NCBI RefSeq assembly: GCF_035920445.1
Contig: NZ_CP109162.1
Location: 4,030,001 to 4,094,000, forward strand
DNA: 64,000 nt
Source of the DNA: Nocardia sp. NBC_01730
Lineage (GTDB): Bacteria > Actinomycetota > Actinomycetes > Mycobacteriales > Mycobacteriaceae
Reading direction: 5' to 3'
Shown: one piece after another, positions 51,580-61,321 of the stretch
How the letters are laid out: the number at the start of each line of letters is the position of its first letter
How positions within the stretch are numbered: the stretch's first letter is position 1
Program-made: the position numbers and the translations under genes
The notes under the pieces: model-generated
The model's input: the letters and a program-made list of their open reading frames with translations, nothing else
What the model was told of the DNA's origin: nothing
Databases searched by the model: none

Positions 51580-52803
51580 GTGACTGCTGGACTCGATCTC
51601 GTGTCCACAGTTCACACCACCGCACCGACTCCCCGCCGCACCACGCTGACCGGCTGGCTCGCGGTCGCCTCGGTCATGCTCGCGATCTTCTCGATCGTCA
51701 CCACCGAGATCCTGCCGATCGGGCTGCTCACCTCGATCGGCGCCGACTTCACCATCTCCGACGGCATGGCCGGGCTGATGATGACCACGCCGGGACTGAT
51801 CGCCGCCGTCGCGGCGCCGCTCGTCACCGTCGCCACCGCGCGTATCGACAGGCGACTCATGCTGTGTCTGTTCATGTTTCTGCTCGTGCTCGCCAACGCG
51901 CTGGTGGCGGCCGCGCCGGAATACTGGGTGGTGCTGGTCTCGCGGGTGCTGGTCGGGGTCACCGTTGGCGGCTTCTGGTCCATCGCGGCCGGATTGGCCG
52001 AACGCCTCGTGCCCGCCGACTCGGTCGCCAAGGCCAACGCCGTGATCTTCTCCTCGGTGCCGCTCGGCTCCGTGCTCGGCGTTCCCTCGGGCACGCTGCT
52101 GGGTGGAATCGCCGGTTGGCGAACGGCTTTCCTCGTGGTCGGCGTCCTGACGGCCGTCGTGTCGGCCATGCTGGTCGCGTTCCTGCCCGCGCTGCCCGCC
52201 CGCCAGGTCACGCGGCCCGCACTGCTGGGTGCGCTGCTACGCCGCGGCGATATCCGATTCGCACTGCTGGCAACGTTTCTCATCGTGCTGGCCCATTTCG
52301 GCGCGTACACCTACGTGACGCCGTTCCTCGAACAGGTCACCCTGGTCGGCCCCGGCGTGGTCACCATCGTGCTGCTGAGCTACGGCGCCGCGGGCATTCT
52401 CGGCAACTTCCTCGGTGGCGCCTGGATCATGCGCAGGCCCCGCGCCACCCTCGCCGCGGCCGCAGCGCTGATCGCCGGCGCCACGCTACTGCTGCCCGTG
52501 TCGGGCCGGTGGGGGTTCGGCGCACTGGCTCTGCTGGTCGTGTGGGGCGTCGGGTACGGCGCGGTGCCGGTGTCGTCCCAGGCGTGGTTCGCGAAGGCAG
52601 CGCCTGACGCGCCGGAGGCGGCGGCGGTGCTGTTCACCGCCTCGTTCCAGGCGACGATCTCGCTCGGCGCGCTCGCGGGCGGTGTCGTCGTGGACCACGG
52701 TTCGCCAAGCACCGTTATGACGCTCGGCGGGTTGACCGCCACGCTGGTGATTGCGGTGGTGTGGGCGCATCGCGCACAGGGCCGCACCTCGCCGGATCGG
52801 TGA
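51580..52803 (+). CDS. Major facilitator superfamily efflux protein (AraJ/drug efflux type)
   Basis: 407 aa, 12 membrane segments. The first loop reads GADFTISDGMAGLMMTTPGL and motif A is replaced by ATARIDRRLML; YGAAGILGNFLGGAWIMRR opens the second half. These are typical of AraJ/CmlA-like sugar or drug efflux carriers (DHA1). GTG 51580 is used, with GTG 51601 as alternative; neither has a strong ribosome site. It follows the rho paralogue by 55 bp on the same strand and may be co-transcribed. Confidence 0.88.
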   Translation: MTAGLDLVSTVHTTAPTPRRTTLTGWLAVASVMLAIFSIVTTEILPIGLLTSIGADFTISDGMAGLMMTTPGLIAAVAAPLVTVATARIDRRLMLCLFMFLLVLANALVAAAPEYWVVLVSRVLVGVTVGGFWSIAAGLAERLVPADSVAKANAVIFSSVPLGSVLGVPSGTLLGGIAGWRTAFLVVGVLTAVVSAMLVAFLPALPARQVTRPALLGALLRRGDIRFALLATFLIVLAHFGAYTYVTPFLEQVTLVGPGVVTIVLLSYGAAGILGNFLGGAWIMRRPRATLAAAAALIAGATLLLPVSGRWGFGALALLVVWGVGYGAVPVSSQAWFAKAAPDAPEAAAVLFTASFQATISLGALAGGVVVDHGSPSTVMTLGGLTATLVIAVVWAHRAQGRTSPDR

Positions 52804-52857
52804 CCATTACCTCCGAGGTAGTCGACTCGGCACGCGGGCCTCGGCAGGATCGTGTCC

Positions 52858-53259
52858 ATGATCGATATGACGGGCACCACGCTGTTCCACCAGACCATGC
52901 CGTTCACCGAGCGGCTAGGTGTCGAGGTCATCGAGCACGGACCCGCGTTGGTGCGCAGCCGCCTCGCCTGGAATGAATCGCTGTGCACCCTCGGCGGCGT
53001 GTTGCACGGCGGGGTGCTGATGTCGCTCGCCGACGCGACCGGTGCGGTGTGTGCGTTCCTGAACCTGCCCGAAGGCAAGCAGGGCACCACCACGGTGGAG
53101 TCGAAGACGAACTTCCTACGTGCCGTCCGCTCCGGATACGCCAACGCCTCCTCCGTCCCGCTGCACGCCGGGCGTTCGTTCATCGTGGTCGAGACGGTGA
53201 TCCGCGACGACGCCGACAAGCTGGTCGCGAAGGTGACCCAGACCCAGGCGGTGCTGTAG
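52858..53259 (+). CDS. Hotdog-fold thioesterase (PaaI family)
   Basis: 133 aa; ATG 52858, with GCAGGA 8 nt upstream, is favoured over GTG 52852. PaaI marks: CTLGGVLHGGVLMSLADATG, VESKTNFLRAVRSG and a C-terminal strand ending KVTQTQAVL. Hydrolyses acyl-CoA esters in this family; substrate unknown. Followed by a bidirectional terminator. Confidence 0.88.
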   Translation: MIDMTGTTLFHQTMPFTERLGVEVIEHGPALVRSRLAWNESLCTLGGVLHGGVLMSLADATGAVCAFLNLPEGKQGTTTVESKTNFLRAVRSGYANASSVPLHAGRSFIVVETVIRDDADKLVAKVTQTQAVL

Positions 53260-53299
53260 CCAACCGCGCCTGCCCGATGTGCGGCACAATTCGCACACC

Positions 53300-53338
53300 A
53301 AGCCCGCCCGGCACCGATTTCCGGTGCGGGGCGGGCTT
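53300..53338. terminator. Bidirectional terminator between thioesterase and DoxX genes
   Basis: Long hairpin: AAGCCCGCC...GCACCG pairs with CGGTGC...GGCGGGCTT around an ATTTC loop. It lies between two convergent stop codons (53259 and 53347). Confidence 0.8.
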
Positions 53339-53346
53339 CCTCGTGC

Positions 53347-53784
53347 TCAGCCGACGATGACGACAGCGCATGACGCCAGGAACACGACCTGGACCAGCGC
53401 CCGCAGCGGCAGCGGCATGGTCTTGATCCCCAGCTCGGCCCGTGCGGCGCGGACGTTGGCCGGGAACATCATCACCAGCAGCGCGATCAGACAGATCGCG
53501 GCCAGGTCGGCGGTCGCGGGGATCACCAGGCCGACCGCACCGGCCAGTTCGAGGATGCCGGTCAGCGTCACCAGCGCAGGCGGGCTCGGAAGCCGCGGCG
53601 GCACCATGGCGATCAGGGCGTCGCGGCGCGGCTGGAGGAAGTGTGCGCTCGAGGTGAGGACGAACATCGCGGCCAGCCCGAGCGCGGTCGCGTGCGGCCA
53701 CGAATCGAGCCATCCGACACCGGCCAGCCAGCCGATAAGCCGAGCCAGCGCGGTGACGACGGCGAGTACAACCAGCGGTGCCAT
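53347..53784 (-). CDS. DoxX-family membrane protein
   Basis: 145 aa with four membrane helices. Family features: SSAHFLQPRRDALIAMVPP after helix 2, LTGILELAGAVGLVIPAT and MMFPANVRAA. ATG 53784 with AGGAG. Divergent from a TetR gene that probably controls it. The physiological role of such short DoxX proteins is poorly known. Confidence 0.85.
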   Translation of the reverse strand: MAPLVVLAVVTALARLIGWLAGVGWLDSWPHATALGLAAMFVLTSSAHFLQPRRDALIAMVPPRLPSPPALVTLTGILELAGAVGLVIPATADLAAICLIALLVMMFPANVRAARAELGIKTMPLPLRALVQVVFLASCAVVIVG

Positions 53785-53806
53785 CGGGGTCTCCTGTCGA
53801 ACAGCA

Positions 53807-53827
53807 AATCTTGACAGTGGAAAGATT
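53807..53827. promoter_or_regulatory. Inverted repeat in the DoxX/TetR divergent promoter region
   Basis: AATCTT (53807-53812) and AAGATT (53822-53827) with a 9-nt spacer containing GACAGTGG, in the 95-bp gap; candidate TetR operator. Confidence 0.45.
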
Positions 53828-53879
53828 AGGCGGACGATGGAAACTTGTCAATGTCTAGATTGTCGGTCACCATCGAGGT

Positions 53880-54449
53880 ATGGCGAAGAACGGCTACCAC
53901 CACGGCGACTTGCGGTCCACGATCCTGGCCGCGGCCGCCGAACAGATCGCGTCCGACGGTGTCGACGCCGTCTCCCTGCGCAACCTGGCGCGGCACGCCG
54001 GGGTCTCGCACGCGGCGCCCGCGCATCACTTCGGCGACCGAGCGGGCCTGCTCACCGCGCTGGCCACCGAGGGCTTCGAACTGCTGACCGACCAGCTCGA
54101 GCAGGCGGCCGGAGATTTCCGGGACGTCGCGGTGGCCTACATTCGATTCGCCCGCGAACACCCCGGGCATTTCGACGTCATGTACCGGCACAACCTGCTG
54201 CATGCCGACGACCCGAAACTTCAGGCGGCACGGGTACGTTCTGGCGCTGCGTTACGCTCCGGTGTCTCCGCGATGCAGCCGGAGCGGAACCGACAGCATC
54301 AGCAGGCGACCCAACTCGCCGCTTGGTCGCTGGTGCACGGCTTCGCCTCGCTGTACCGCGAAGGGGCACTGGACAACTCGGCGCTGGTTACCGACCCCGA
54401 CCCGGAGGCGGTCGCCCGCCTGATGCTTTCCACCATGCGGTTCGACTGA
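53880..54449 (+). CDS. TetR/AcrR-family regulator (WHG-type C-terminus)
   Basis: 189 aa; ATG 53880. HTH AAEQIASDGVDAVSLRNLAR HAGVSHAAPAHHFGDRAGLLTAL; the HHFG..AGLL segment and C-terminal AWSLVHGFASLYREGAL (WHG-like) are typical of the subgroup. Controls the divergent DoxX gene by context. Confidence 0.9.
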   Translation: MAKNGYHHGDLRSTILAAAAEQIASDGVDAVSLRNLARHAGVSHAAPAHHFGDRAGLLTALATEGFELLTDQLEQAAGDFRDVAVAYIRFAREHPGHFDVMYRHNLLHADDPKLQAARVRSGAALRSGVSAMQPERNRQHQQATQLAAWSLVHGFASLYREGALDNSALVTDPDPEAVARLMLSTMRFD

Positions 54450-54537
54450 CGAAACCCGCCTGTGGCGGGCCGCCACAGTGTTATCTAGAGGACCTGGAAG
54501 GAGTAGGCGGCCATCATCTCGTGGCTGCCGTCGACAC

Positions 54538-54900
54538 ATGGACATCCACGCCTACCCGACCGAGGCGACCACTCCGGTGGACCAGAGCGAGGCGCGCCGG
54601 ATCGCCAAACGCTACCTCTCGAACGACGACGACGCCGAACGCGGAATCACCTACCAGATCACCGAATTCGACACCTGCTTCGTCGCCGCCGCCGTCTTCC
54701 CTCCATCCCGGTTCGCCGACCCGAACGTCCCCCTGCTGGTCGTCGGCGGCTCGGTCTGCGTCATCGACAAGCCCACCGGCGCGGTCTCCTACTGGCCCAC
54801 CTACCCGACCGACATAGTCGCCGAACAGTACGCGGCCGCACTACGGGACGACCGTCTGATCATCGAGGACAGCTGGCCAGAGGAACACGACGAACACTAG
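54538..54900 (+). CDS. YrhB/Imm35-like domain protein
   Basis: 120 aa; ATG 54538. Opening helix SEARRIAKRYLS, an acidic ITEFDTCFVAAAVF strand, LLVVGGSVCVIDKPTGAVSY and PTDIVAEQYAAAL resemble YrhB/immunity-35 proteins, in which an ..(I/V)VDK.TG.V.. strand is typical. No toxin gene is adjacent, so an immunity role is not implied. 11 bp before the next gene. Confidence 0.55.
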   Translation: MDIHAYPTEATTPVDQSEARRIAKRYLSNDDDAERGITYQITEFDTCFVAAAVFPPSRFADPNVPLLVVGGSVCVIDKPTGAVSYWPTYPTDIVAEQYAAALRDDRLIIEDSWPEEHDEH

Positions 54901-54911
54901 GAGATCCCGCC

Positions 54912-55217
54912 GTGCAGTTCATGCTTCTCGGCTATGACGGTACGGACACCGGTTCACTCGAGCGGCGCACGGCTGCCCGCGACAAGCACATCGCCCTCGG
55001 GGACAAGCTGGCAGCCGAGGGCAAGATGCTCTTCGGCACCGCCATTCTCGACGATGACGGCACAATGATCGGGTCGATGCTGATCCTCGAATTCGACTCA
55101 CGCAGCGAACTCGACGAATGGCTGAAGGTCGAGCCGTATGTCACCGGAGACGTCTGGCATATCGACATCCGGCCGGTAAGGGTCGGCCCTTCGTTCACCC
55201 GGCTGCGCAGGGCCTGA
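54912..55217 (+). CDS. YciI-like protein
   Basis: 101 aa; GTG 54912 with GGAG. A ferredoxin-like dimeric fold with QFMLLGYDGTDTGSLERRTA RDKHI, a central strand GSMLILEFDSRSELDEWLKV EPYVTGDVWHIDIRPV; the D..LD.WL..EPYV..GVW.....RP pattern is diagnostic for YCII. His/Asp active-site type residues are present, but the reaction is unknown. Confidence 0.88.
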   Translation: MQFMLLGYDGTDTGSLERRTAARDKHIALGDKLAAEGKMLFGTAILDDDGTMIGSMLILEFDSRSELDEWLKVEPYVTGDVWHIDIRPVRVGPSFTRLRRA

Positions 55218-55298
55218 CCCAGGCGCGTGTGGGCGACCTGGCCAGCGGGCCCCTGCACAACAGCGGCAGGCTGATCGACAGCAGCGAGAAACGCCAGG

Positions 55299-55885
55299 TC
55301 ATTCATACAGCGTCGACAGGCCGATGAGTGCGACCTCGTCCGACTCCGCCGCCCTTCGTGCATTGTCGTTGAAACCAGTGCCGCTGAAGCACAGTAGCCG
55401 GGTTCGGCTGGTGTCGTATCGACCATTGCGGGCGATGACATCCCGGATATGCCGAAGGCGATCCAGATGACTTTGCCCCAATGTCGTTCCACTTTGCCTC
55501 ACCGATCGCCAGGAGCGGTGGCTTGCCGCCGTCCGATACCCCGATGACGGCGACGTCGATCTCGTGATTTGTCCGAGTGCTGGCGTCGTGAACCGTCCCA
55601 TGACCGACCTTGGCCGGAAGTTCGGCGAACAAACCAGGATCGGAATGGTGCAGCGCCCAATCCCGGCAGATCTGCTCGAAATGTGGCCCGAGCACGTTGC
55701 TGACGAACCCGAGGCGACTGGCGCGCCACACACGGTTGGCACCTCCGGGGCGTTCGAGCTGGTCCCAGACCGGACGCATGATTGCGTGGTAGAACCGAAT
55801 CAGCGGCTCGGAAATGCGATACGTGGATCTGTTGTCCCGGAAGGCGTCGGCGTCGCGGTACAGGAGTCCGACATCTTTATCTAAC
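55299..55885 (-). pseudogene. Truncated, frameshifted AAA ATPase (DUF234-type C-terminal part)
   Basis: Reading from about 55885: KDVGLLYRDADAFRDNRSTY RISEPLIRFYHAIMRP, VSNVLGPHFEQICRDWALHH, the nuclease-like EIDVAVIGVSDGG and LAIGEAKWN, then a one-base frameshift in a G-run near 55480, after which HLDRLRHIRDVIARNGRYDT and RTRLLCFSGTGFNDNARRAA continue to a normal stop at 55299. The N-terminal ATPase domain is missing upstream. Order and spacing fit the C-terminal half of the ATPases carrying DUF234. Confidence 0.8.
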
Positions 55886-55934
55886 TGTACCCCCCAAAGA
55901 CGTCAACCCGCCCATGATCGCTGGGGTAGTGGAA

Positions 55935-55976
55935 TACACCGAAGGCCCGGTCCTGATGGACCGGGCCTTCGGTGTA
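55935..55976 (-). terminator. Long perfect hairpin downstream of the MHS transporter gene
   Basis: 19-bp perfect stem (55935-55953 with 55958-55976; arms begin TACACCGAAGGCCCGG) around a TGAT loop. It lies between the transporter 3' end (56094) and the ATPase relic. Confidence 0.75.
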
Positions 55977-56093
55977 GAGATGATGAAACACGCAATCCGG
56001 CCACCCTCGCAGCGTGCACAATCAGCTCGGTGCCCCTCGATAGCCACCTGACCGGCGGAGCCCGATGATCGCACCGGCGCGCGGTCGCCCGAT

Positions 56094-57440
56094 TCAGTAC
56101 GCAGGCTGGGCAGGCGGGGCGTCTTTTTGGACGCTCGGGGCGGCGGGTTCACCCGCGTCGGGAACTTCGGTGCCGCGCAACGAGGTTCCGGCCGTTTCGC
56201 GGAGGAAGGTCCAGGCGACCAGGCCGATCAGGGACGCGCCGACCATGTAGGCGGCGGGGAATAGGGACCAGCCGGTCGATTCGATCGCGGCCTCGTTGAT
56301 CAGCGGGGCGGTGCCGCCGAAGGCCGCGGTGGAGACGTTGTAGCCCAGCGCGAAGCCCGCGTAGCGGACGTGGGTCGGGAAGATGGCCGGGAACGTGGAG
56401 CTGATGGTCGAAAGCTGCGGCACGTACAGGAGGCCGAGCACGATGAAGCCCGTGACGGCCCACGCGGTCCCCTGACCCATCAGCCAGTACATCGGCACCG
56501 CCATCACCGCGAGGCCGAGCAGCGAGAACAGCCACATCGGGCGGCGGCCGACATGGTCGGACAGCTTGCCGAAGAACGGCAGCACCAGCATCATCACCAA
56601 CTGCCCGACCAGCATCATCGCGGTGGTGGCCGACTCGCCCATGCCGATCGTGTTCTGCAAGTAGGTCGGCTGGTAGGTGAGCAGCGTGTAGTTCACCACG
56701 TTGAGGGCGACGACCAACCCGGCCAGCGTGAGCGTCTCGCGCCGGTAGGTGGTCAGCACCGCACGCAGACCGCCCGGCGGATGCTTGTGCTCAGCGACCT
56801 CGTCGAACACCGGACTCTCGGCGAGCTTGGACCGCAGATACCAGCCGGTCAGGCCGAGCGGAATGGCGAGCAGGAACGGAATGCGCCAGCCCCAATCGTG
56901 CATGGCATCCGAGCCGATCGCGAGCTGACAGGCCAGCACCGTCGCATTGCCGCCGACGAACCCGCCGAGCGTGCCGAACTCCAGGAAGCTGCCGAGGAAT
57001 CCGCGTTTGCTGTCGGTCGCACACTCGGCCAGATATGTTGCGGCGCCGCCGTATTCACCACCGGTCGAAAAGCCTTGCACCACACGAAGAGCGATGAGCA
57101 GGATCGGCGCGAGCACACCGACGGTGGCGTGCGTCGGCAGTAGGCCGATGACACCGGTAGCGGCGGCCATAAGCAGGATTGTGGTGGCCAGCACTGCTTT
57201 TCGGCCGATCCGGTCGCCGAGCGGCCCCCACACCATGCCGCCGAGCGGGCGAAGCACGAACGAGACGGCGAAGCCGAGCATGGTGCCGAGCGTGCCCAGT
57301 TCGCCGGGGAAGAAGGCGTCGGTGAGGTAGCCCGCGGTCGCGGCGTAGACGCCGTAGTCGAACCATTCGGTGGCATTTCCCATCGCGGAGGCCGCAACTG
57401 AGCGCCGCAAAGGGAAACTCTCGGATGTTTGGTCGGTCAC
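56094..57440 (-). CDS. MHS-family (ProP/KgtP-like) MFS transporter
   Basis: 448 aa, 12 membrane segments. Metabolite:H+ symporter signatures: ASAMGNATEWFDYGVYAATA, FVLRPLGGMVWGPLGDRIGR RKA-type motif A, and ALRVVQGFSTGGEYGGAATY LAE. Substrates of this family are osmolytes or organic acids. GTG 57440 is used because GAGAGGAC lies 6-9 nt upstream; GTG 57446 is too close. Followed by a strong hairpin. Confidence 0.93.
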   Translation of the reverse strand: MTDQTSESFPLRRSVAASAMGNATEWFDYGVYAATAGYLTDAFFPGELGTLGTMLGFAVSFVLRPLGGMVWGPLGDRIGRKAVLATTILLMAAATGVIGLLPTHATVGVLAPILLIALRVVQGFSTGGEYGGAATYLAECATDSKRGFLGSFLEFGTLGGFVGGNATVLACQLAIGSDAMHDWGWRIPFLLAIPLGLTGWYLRSKLAESPVFDEVAEHKHPPGGLRAVLTTYRRETLTLAGLVVALNVVNYTLLTYQPTYLQNTIGMGESATTAMMLVGQLVMMLVLPFFGKLSDHVGRRPMWLFSLLGLAVMAVPMYWLMGQGTAWAVTGFIVLGLLYVPQLSTISSTFPAIFPTHVRYAGFALGYNVSTAAFGGTAPLINEAAIESTGWSLFPAAYMVGASLIGLVAWTFLRETAGTSLRGTEVPDAGEPAAPSVQKDAPPAQPAY

Positions 57441-57732
57441 GTGCACGTCCTCTCCAGCCCGTCACGGACCTCGATTCGTTCCTCCTTCGGCGTCCAACCG
57501 AAGGCGTGGCACGAACACAGGCAATACCCAGATTCCAAAATTGGCAAACAGCGGCGGCCCGAAAAGGGCGACGTGAGAATACTCTGACCTGCCAGCACGT
57601 CAAGAATGTGACACCAGTCACAATGGACTGAAATCCGGAATACAACCGCGACACCGACCAGTCGGCCGAGGGACAACGTCGCGGCGTCAACGCACCCGCA
57701 CCCACACCACCCGCAGGAGCGAGACCTCCCAA
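57441..57732. other. Intergenic region upstream of the MHS transporter
   Basis: About 290 bp without a supportable gene or RNA; AT-richer around 57520-57640, consistent with a promoter. No clear dyad was found. Confidence 0.5.
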
Positions 57733-58320
57733 TCAGCTACCCGCAAGCAACGCAGTAATGCCAGCAGTAACCTCGCGCGCCAACGCGGCGCCAACGGGGG
57801 CATGCCGGCTCAGTAGCCGATACCACATGGCCCCGAACGCGAAGTCGACCACCAGATCCAGCGGCACCGCCTCGGCCAGCTCGCCCGCGTCGACCCCCTG
57901 TTGCAACAGTGCGCGCAGCGTGGCGCGGCGCGGACCGATCACGGTGTCCTGCAACCGCTTCGAGATCGCCGGGTCGCGCTGCGCGTCGGCCATCAGGCCG
58001 ACCAACGCCTGTCCGGTCACCTTGCGCGCGAGTTCGTAGGTTGTCGCGAGGAGACGTTCGATGTCGGCGAGGACGTCCGCGGAGTCGTCTTCCACCAGGA
58101 GCGCGGGATGCTCGTCGGCCAGCCCGACGAGCGCCTCCATAAGCACCGACGCTTTGTCCGGCCACCAGCGGTACACCGTCTGCCTGCCCGCACCCGCCGC
58201 GTCGGCGATCGCCTTGATGGTCAACTCCTGGTAGCCATCGCGCTCGCACAGCTCCAACGCGGCACGCAGGATCGCCCGCCTGGCGTCCTCGCTGCGCGGG
58301 CGGCCTCGGATTCCGGTCAT
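57733..58320 (-). CDS. TetR-family transcriptional regulator
   Basis: 195 aa; ATG 58320. HTH ILRAALELCERDGYQELTIK AIADAAGAGRQTVYRWWPDK; C-terminal domain of the TetR_C_16-like type (LLQQGVDAGELAEAVPLDLV VDFAFGAMWYRLL). Divergent from an SDR gene with an 8-bp-arm operator between them. Confidence 0.92.
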   Translation of the reverse strand: MTGIRGRPRSEDARRAILRAALELCERDGYQELTIKAIADAAGAGRQTVYRWWPDKASVLMEALVGLADEHPALLVEDDSADVLADIERLLATTYELARKVTGQALVGLMADAQRDPAISKRLQDTVIGPRRATLRALLQQGVDAGELAEAVPLDLVVDFAFGAMWYRLLSRHAPVGAALAREVTAGITALLAGS

Positions 58321-58341
58321 GCCCGCACTTTACAAGACACA

Positions 58342-58366
58342 GTGCCTCGTTTATATTTCGAGGCAC
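58342..58366. promoter_or_regulatory. Operator between TetR and SDR genes
   Basis: Perfect inverted repeat GTGCCTCG (58342-58349) / CGAGGCAC (58359-58366) around an AT-rich 9-nt centre, midway in the 74-bp divergent gap; expected TetR site. Confidence 0.75.
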
Positions 58367-58394
58367 AATGGTTCGAAAATAAGAGGAGAAGGTT

Positions 58395-59114
58395 GTGCGC
58401 AACCGAGTTGTCATCGTGGGCGGTACGTCGGGCATCGGCCTCGCCACCGCGCGCAGGCTCGCATCCCACGGGCGCGAAGTGATCATCGCCGGACGCGGCG
58501 CCGGGCGACTCGCCGCCGCACTCGCCGAACTCGGTCCGGACGTCACCGGACAGACGGTCGACGCGCGGGACGAGACGGACCTGGCCCGATTCTTCGACGA
58601 GGTCGGGCCGATCGACCATCTGGTGGTGACCGTGACCGGACCGTCCGGCACCACCCCGTTCCGCGAGCTCGGACTGGATCTTGTGCGGCAGCACGTCGAC
58701 GGCAAACTGCTCGCTCACACGGCCGCGATACAGGCCGCACTGCCGCATCTCGCCGCGGGTGGCTCGATCGCGCTGGTGTCGGCGGCGTCGGCGGGCGGCT
58801 CGATGCCGACGACGGCGGCGCTGGCCGCGGTGAACGCCGGTGTGGAAGCCATGGTTCCGGTACTGGCCGTCGAATTGGCGCCGCTGCGGGTGAACGCGGT
58901 GTCTCCGGGCGTGATAGACACCGACTGGTGGAGCTTCCTGCCCGACGGCGCCCGTGCCGAAGTATTCGACTCCATCGCCTTGTCCACGCCGGCCGGTCGG
59001 GTCGGCACGGCCGACGACGTGGCACATGCGATCGAGTTCCTGGTCGATAACTCGTTCACCACCGGGATCGTGGTGCGCGTCGACGGGGGCGCGCGACTGG
59101 GAGCGGCGAAGTAG
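58395..59114 (+). CDS. Atypical short-chain dehydrogenase/reductase lacking the YxxxK motif
   Basis: 239 aa; GTG 58395 with AGAGGAG. Rossmann motif VVIVGGTSGIGLATARRLAS and a C-terminal RVNAVSPGVIDTDWW are normal for SDRs. Where YxxxK should be, the sequence reads TTAALAAVNAGVEAM, so by my alignment the Tyr is Leu/Ala and the Lys is Asn. The enzyme may be inactive, mechanistically different or regulatory. Controlled by the divergent TetR by context. Confidence 0.85.
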   Translation: MRNRVVIVGGTSGIGLATARRLASHGREVIIAGRGAGRLAAALAELGPDVTGQTVDARDETDLARFFDEVGPIDHLVVTVTGPSGTTPFRELGLDLVRQHVDGKLLAHTAAIQAALPHLAAGGSIALVSAASAGGSMPTTAALAAVNAGVEAMVPVLAVELAPLRVNAVSPGVIDTDWWSFLPDGARAEVFDSIALSTPAGRVGTADDVAHAIEFLVDNSFTTGIVVRVDGGARLGAAK

Positions 59115-59171
59115 GCAGTTCGACCGCGCCGGTTCAGACGCCGGTCCGCATGCGGAACCGCCGTTTCCGCA

Positions 59172-59936
59172 CTACAGCGGGGTCACATACGCACCGGCGA
59201 TGCCGCCGTCCACCATGAACTGCGAAGCTGTGATGAATGAGGAATCGTCACTGGCGAGGAAGGCCACCGCGGCGGCGATCTCCTCCGGTTCGGCGAAGCG
59301 CCCGAGCGGCACATGTACCAGGCGACGCGCGGCCCGCTCGGGGTCCTTGGCGAACAATTCCCGCAGTAGCGGCGTATTCACCGGACCCGGGCACAGAGCG
59401 TTCACTCGAATGCCGTCGCGGGCGAACTGCACTCCCAGTTCCCGGCTCATCGACAGCACGCCGCCCTTGGAGGCTGTGTAGGAGATCTGCGAGGTCGCCG
59501 CGCCCATCACCGCGACGAACGACGCGGTGTTGATCACCGAGCCCTTGCCGCGCTCCAGCATGTGCTGGATGGCGTACTTGCTGCACAGGTATACCGAGGT
59601 CAGGTTAACCTCCTGCACGCGACGCCAGGCGTCGATGCCGGTGGTCAGGATCGAATCGTCCTCCGGCGGTGAGATTCCCGCGTTGTTGAACGCGATGTCC
59701 AGTCCGCCGTAGCTGTCGACCGCGGTCTGGAACAGCGCCTCGACCTGGGATTCGTCGGTGACGTCCACCTCGACGTAACGCCCGCCGACTGCCGCGGCGG
59801 CGGCCTCGCCAGTGGCGGCGTCGACGTCCGCGACGACGACCTTCGCACCCTCCGCGGCGAAACGACGGACCGTGGCCAGACCGATACCGCTCCCACCGCC
59901 GGTGACGACGGCGACGCGATCCTGTAAGCGCTGCAA
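59172..59936 (-). CDS. Short-chain dehydrogenase/reductase of the amine-catabolic operon
   Basis: About 254 aa classical SDR: VAVVTGGGSGIGLATVRRFA, NNAG, catalytic Ser/Tyr/Lys in ISYTASKGG, and RVNALCPGPVNTPLL. TTG 59936 has AGGAGA 6 nt upstream. GTG 59963, which overlaps the aldC stop (GTGA), is the alternative and gives 263 aa. Last gene of glnA4-amidotransferase-aldC-SDR, matching M. tuberculosis Rv2857c. Its substrate in the pathway is not known. Confidence 0.9.
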   Translation of the reverse strand: MQRLQDRVAVVTGGGSGIGLATVRRFAAEGAKVVVADVDAATGEAAAAAVGGRYVEVDVTDESQVEALFQTAVDSYGGLDIAFNNAGISPPEDDSILTTGIDAWRRVQEVNLTSVYLCSKYAIQHMLERGKGSVINTASFVAVMGAATSQISYTASKGGVLSMSRELGVQFARDGIRVNALCPGPVNTPLLRELFAKDPERAARRLVHVPLGRFAEPEEIAAAVAFLASDDSSFITASQFMVDGGIAGAYVTPL

Positions 59937-59959
59937 AGTATCTCCTGTCGGGTGGTGAG

Positions 59960-61317
<1,358 letters not shown>

Positions 61318-61321
<4 letters not shown>

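Noticed and set aside
53279..54817. 512-aa plus-strand frame across the DoxX and TetR genes
   Set aside because: A shadow of two well-supported genes and their promoter gap; low-complexity sequence with no domain.
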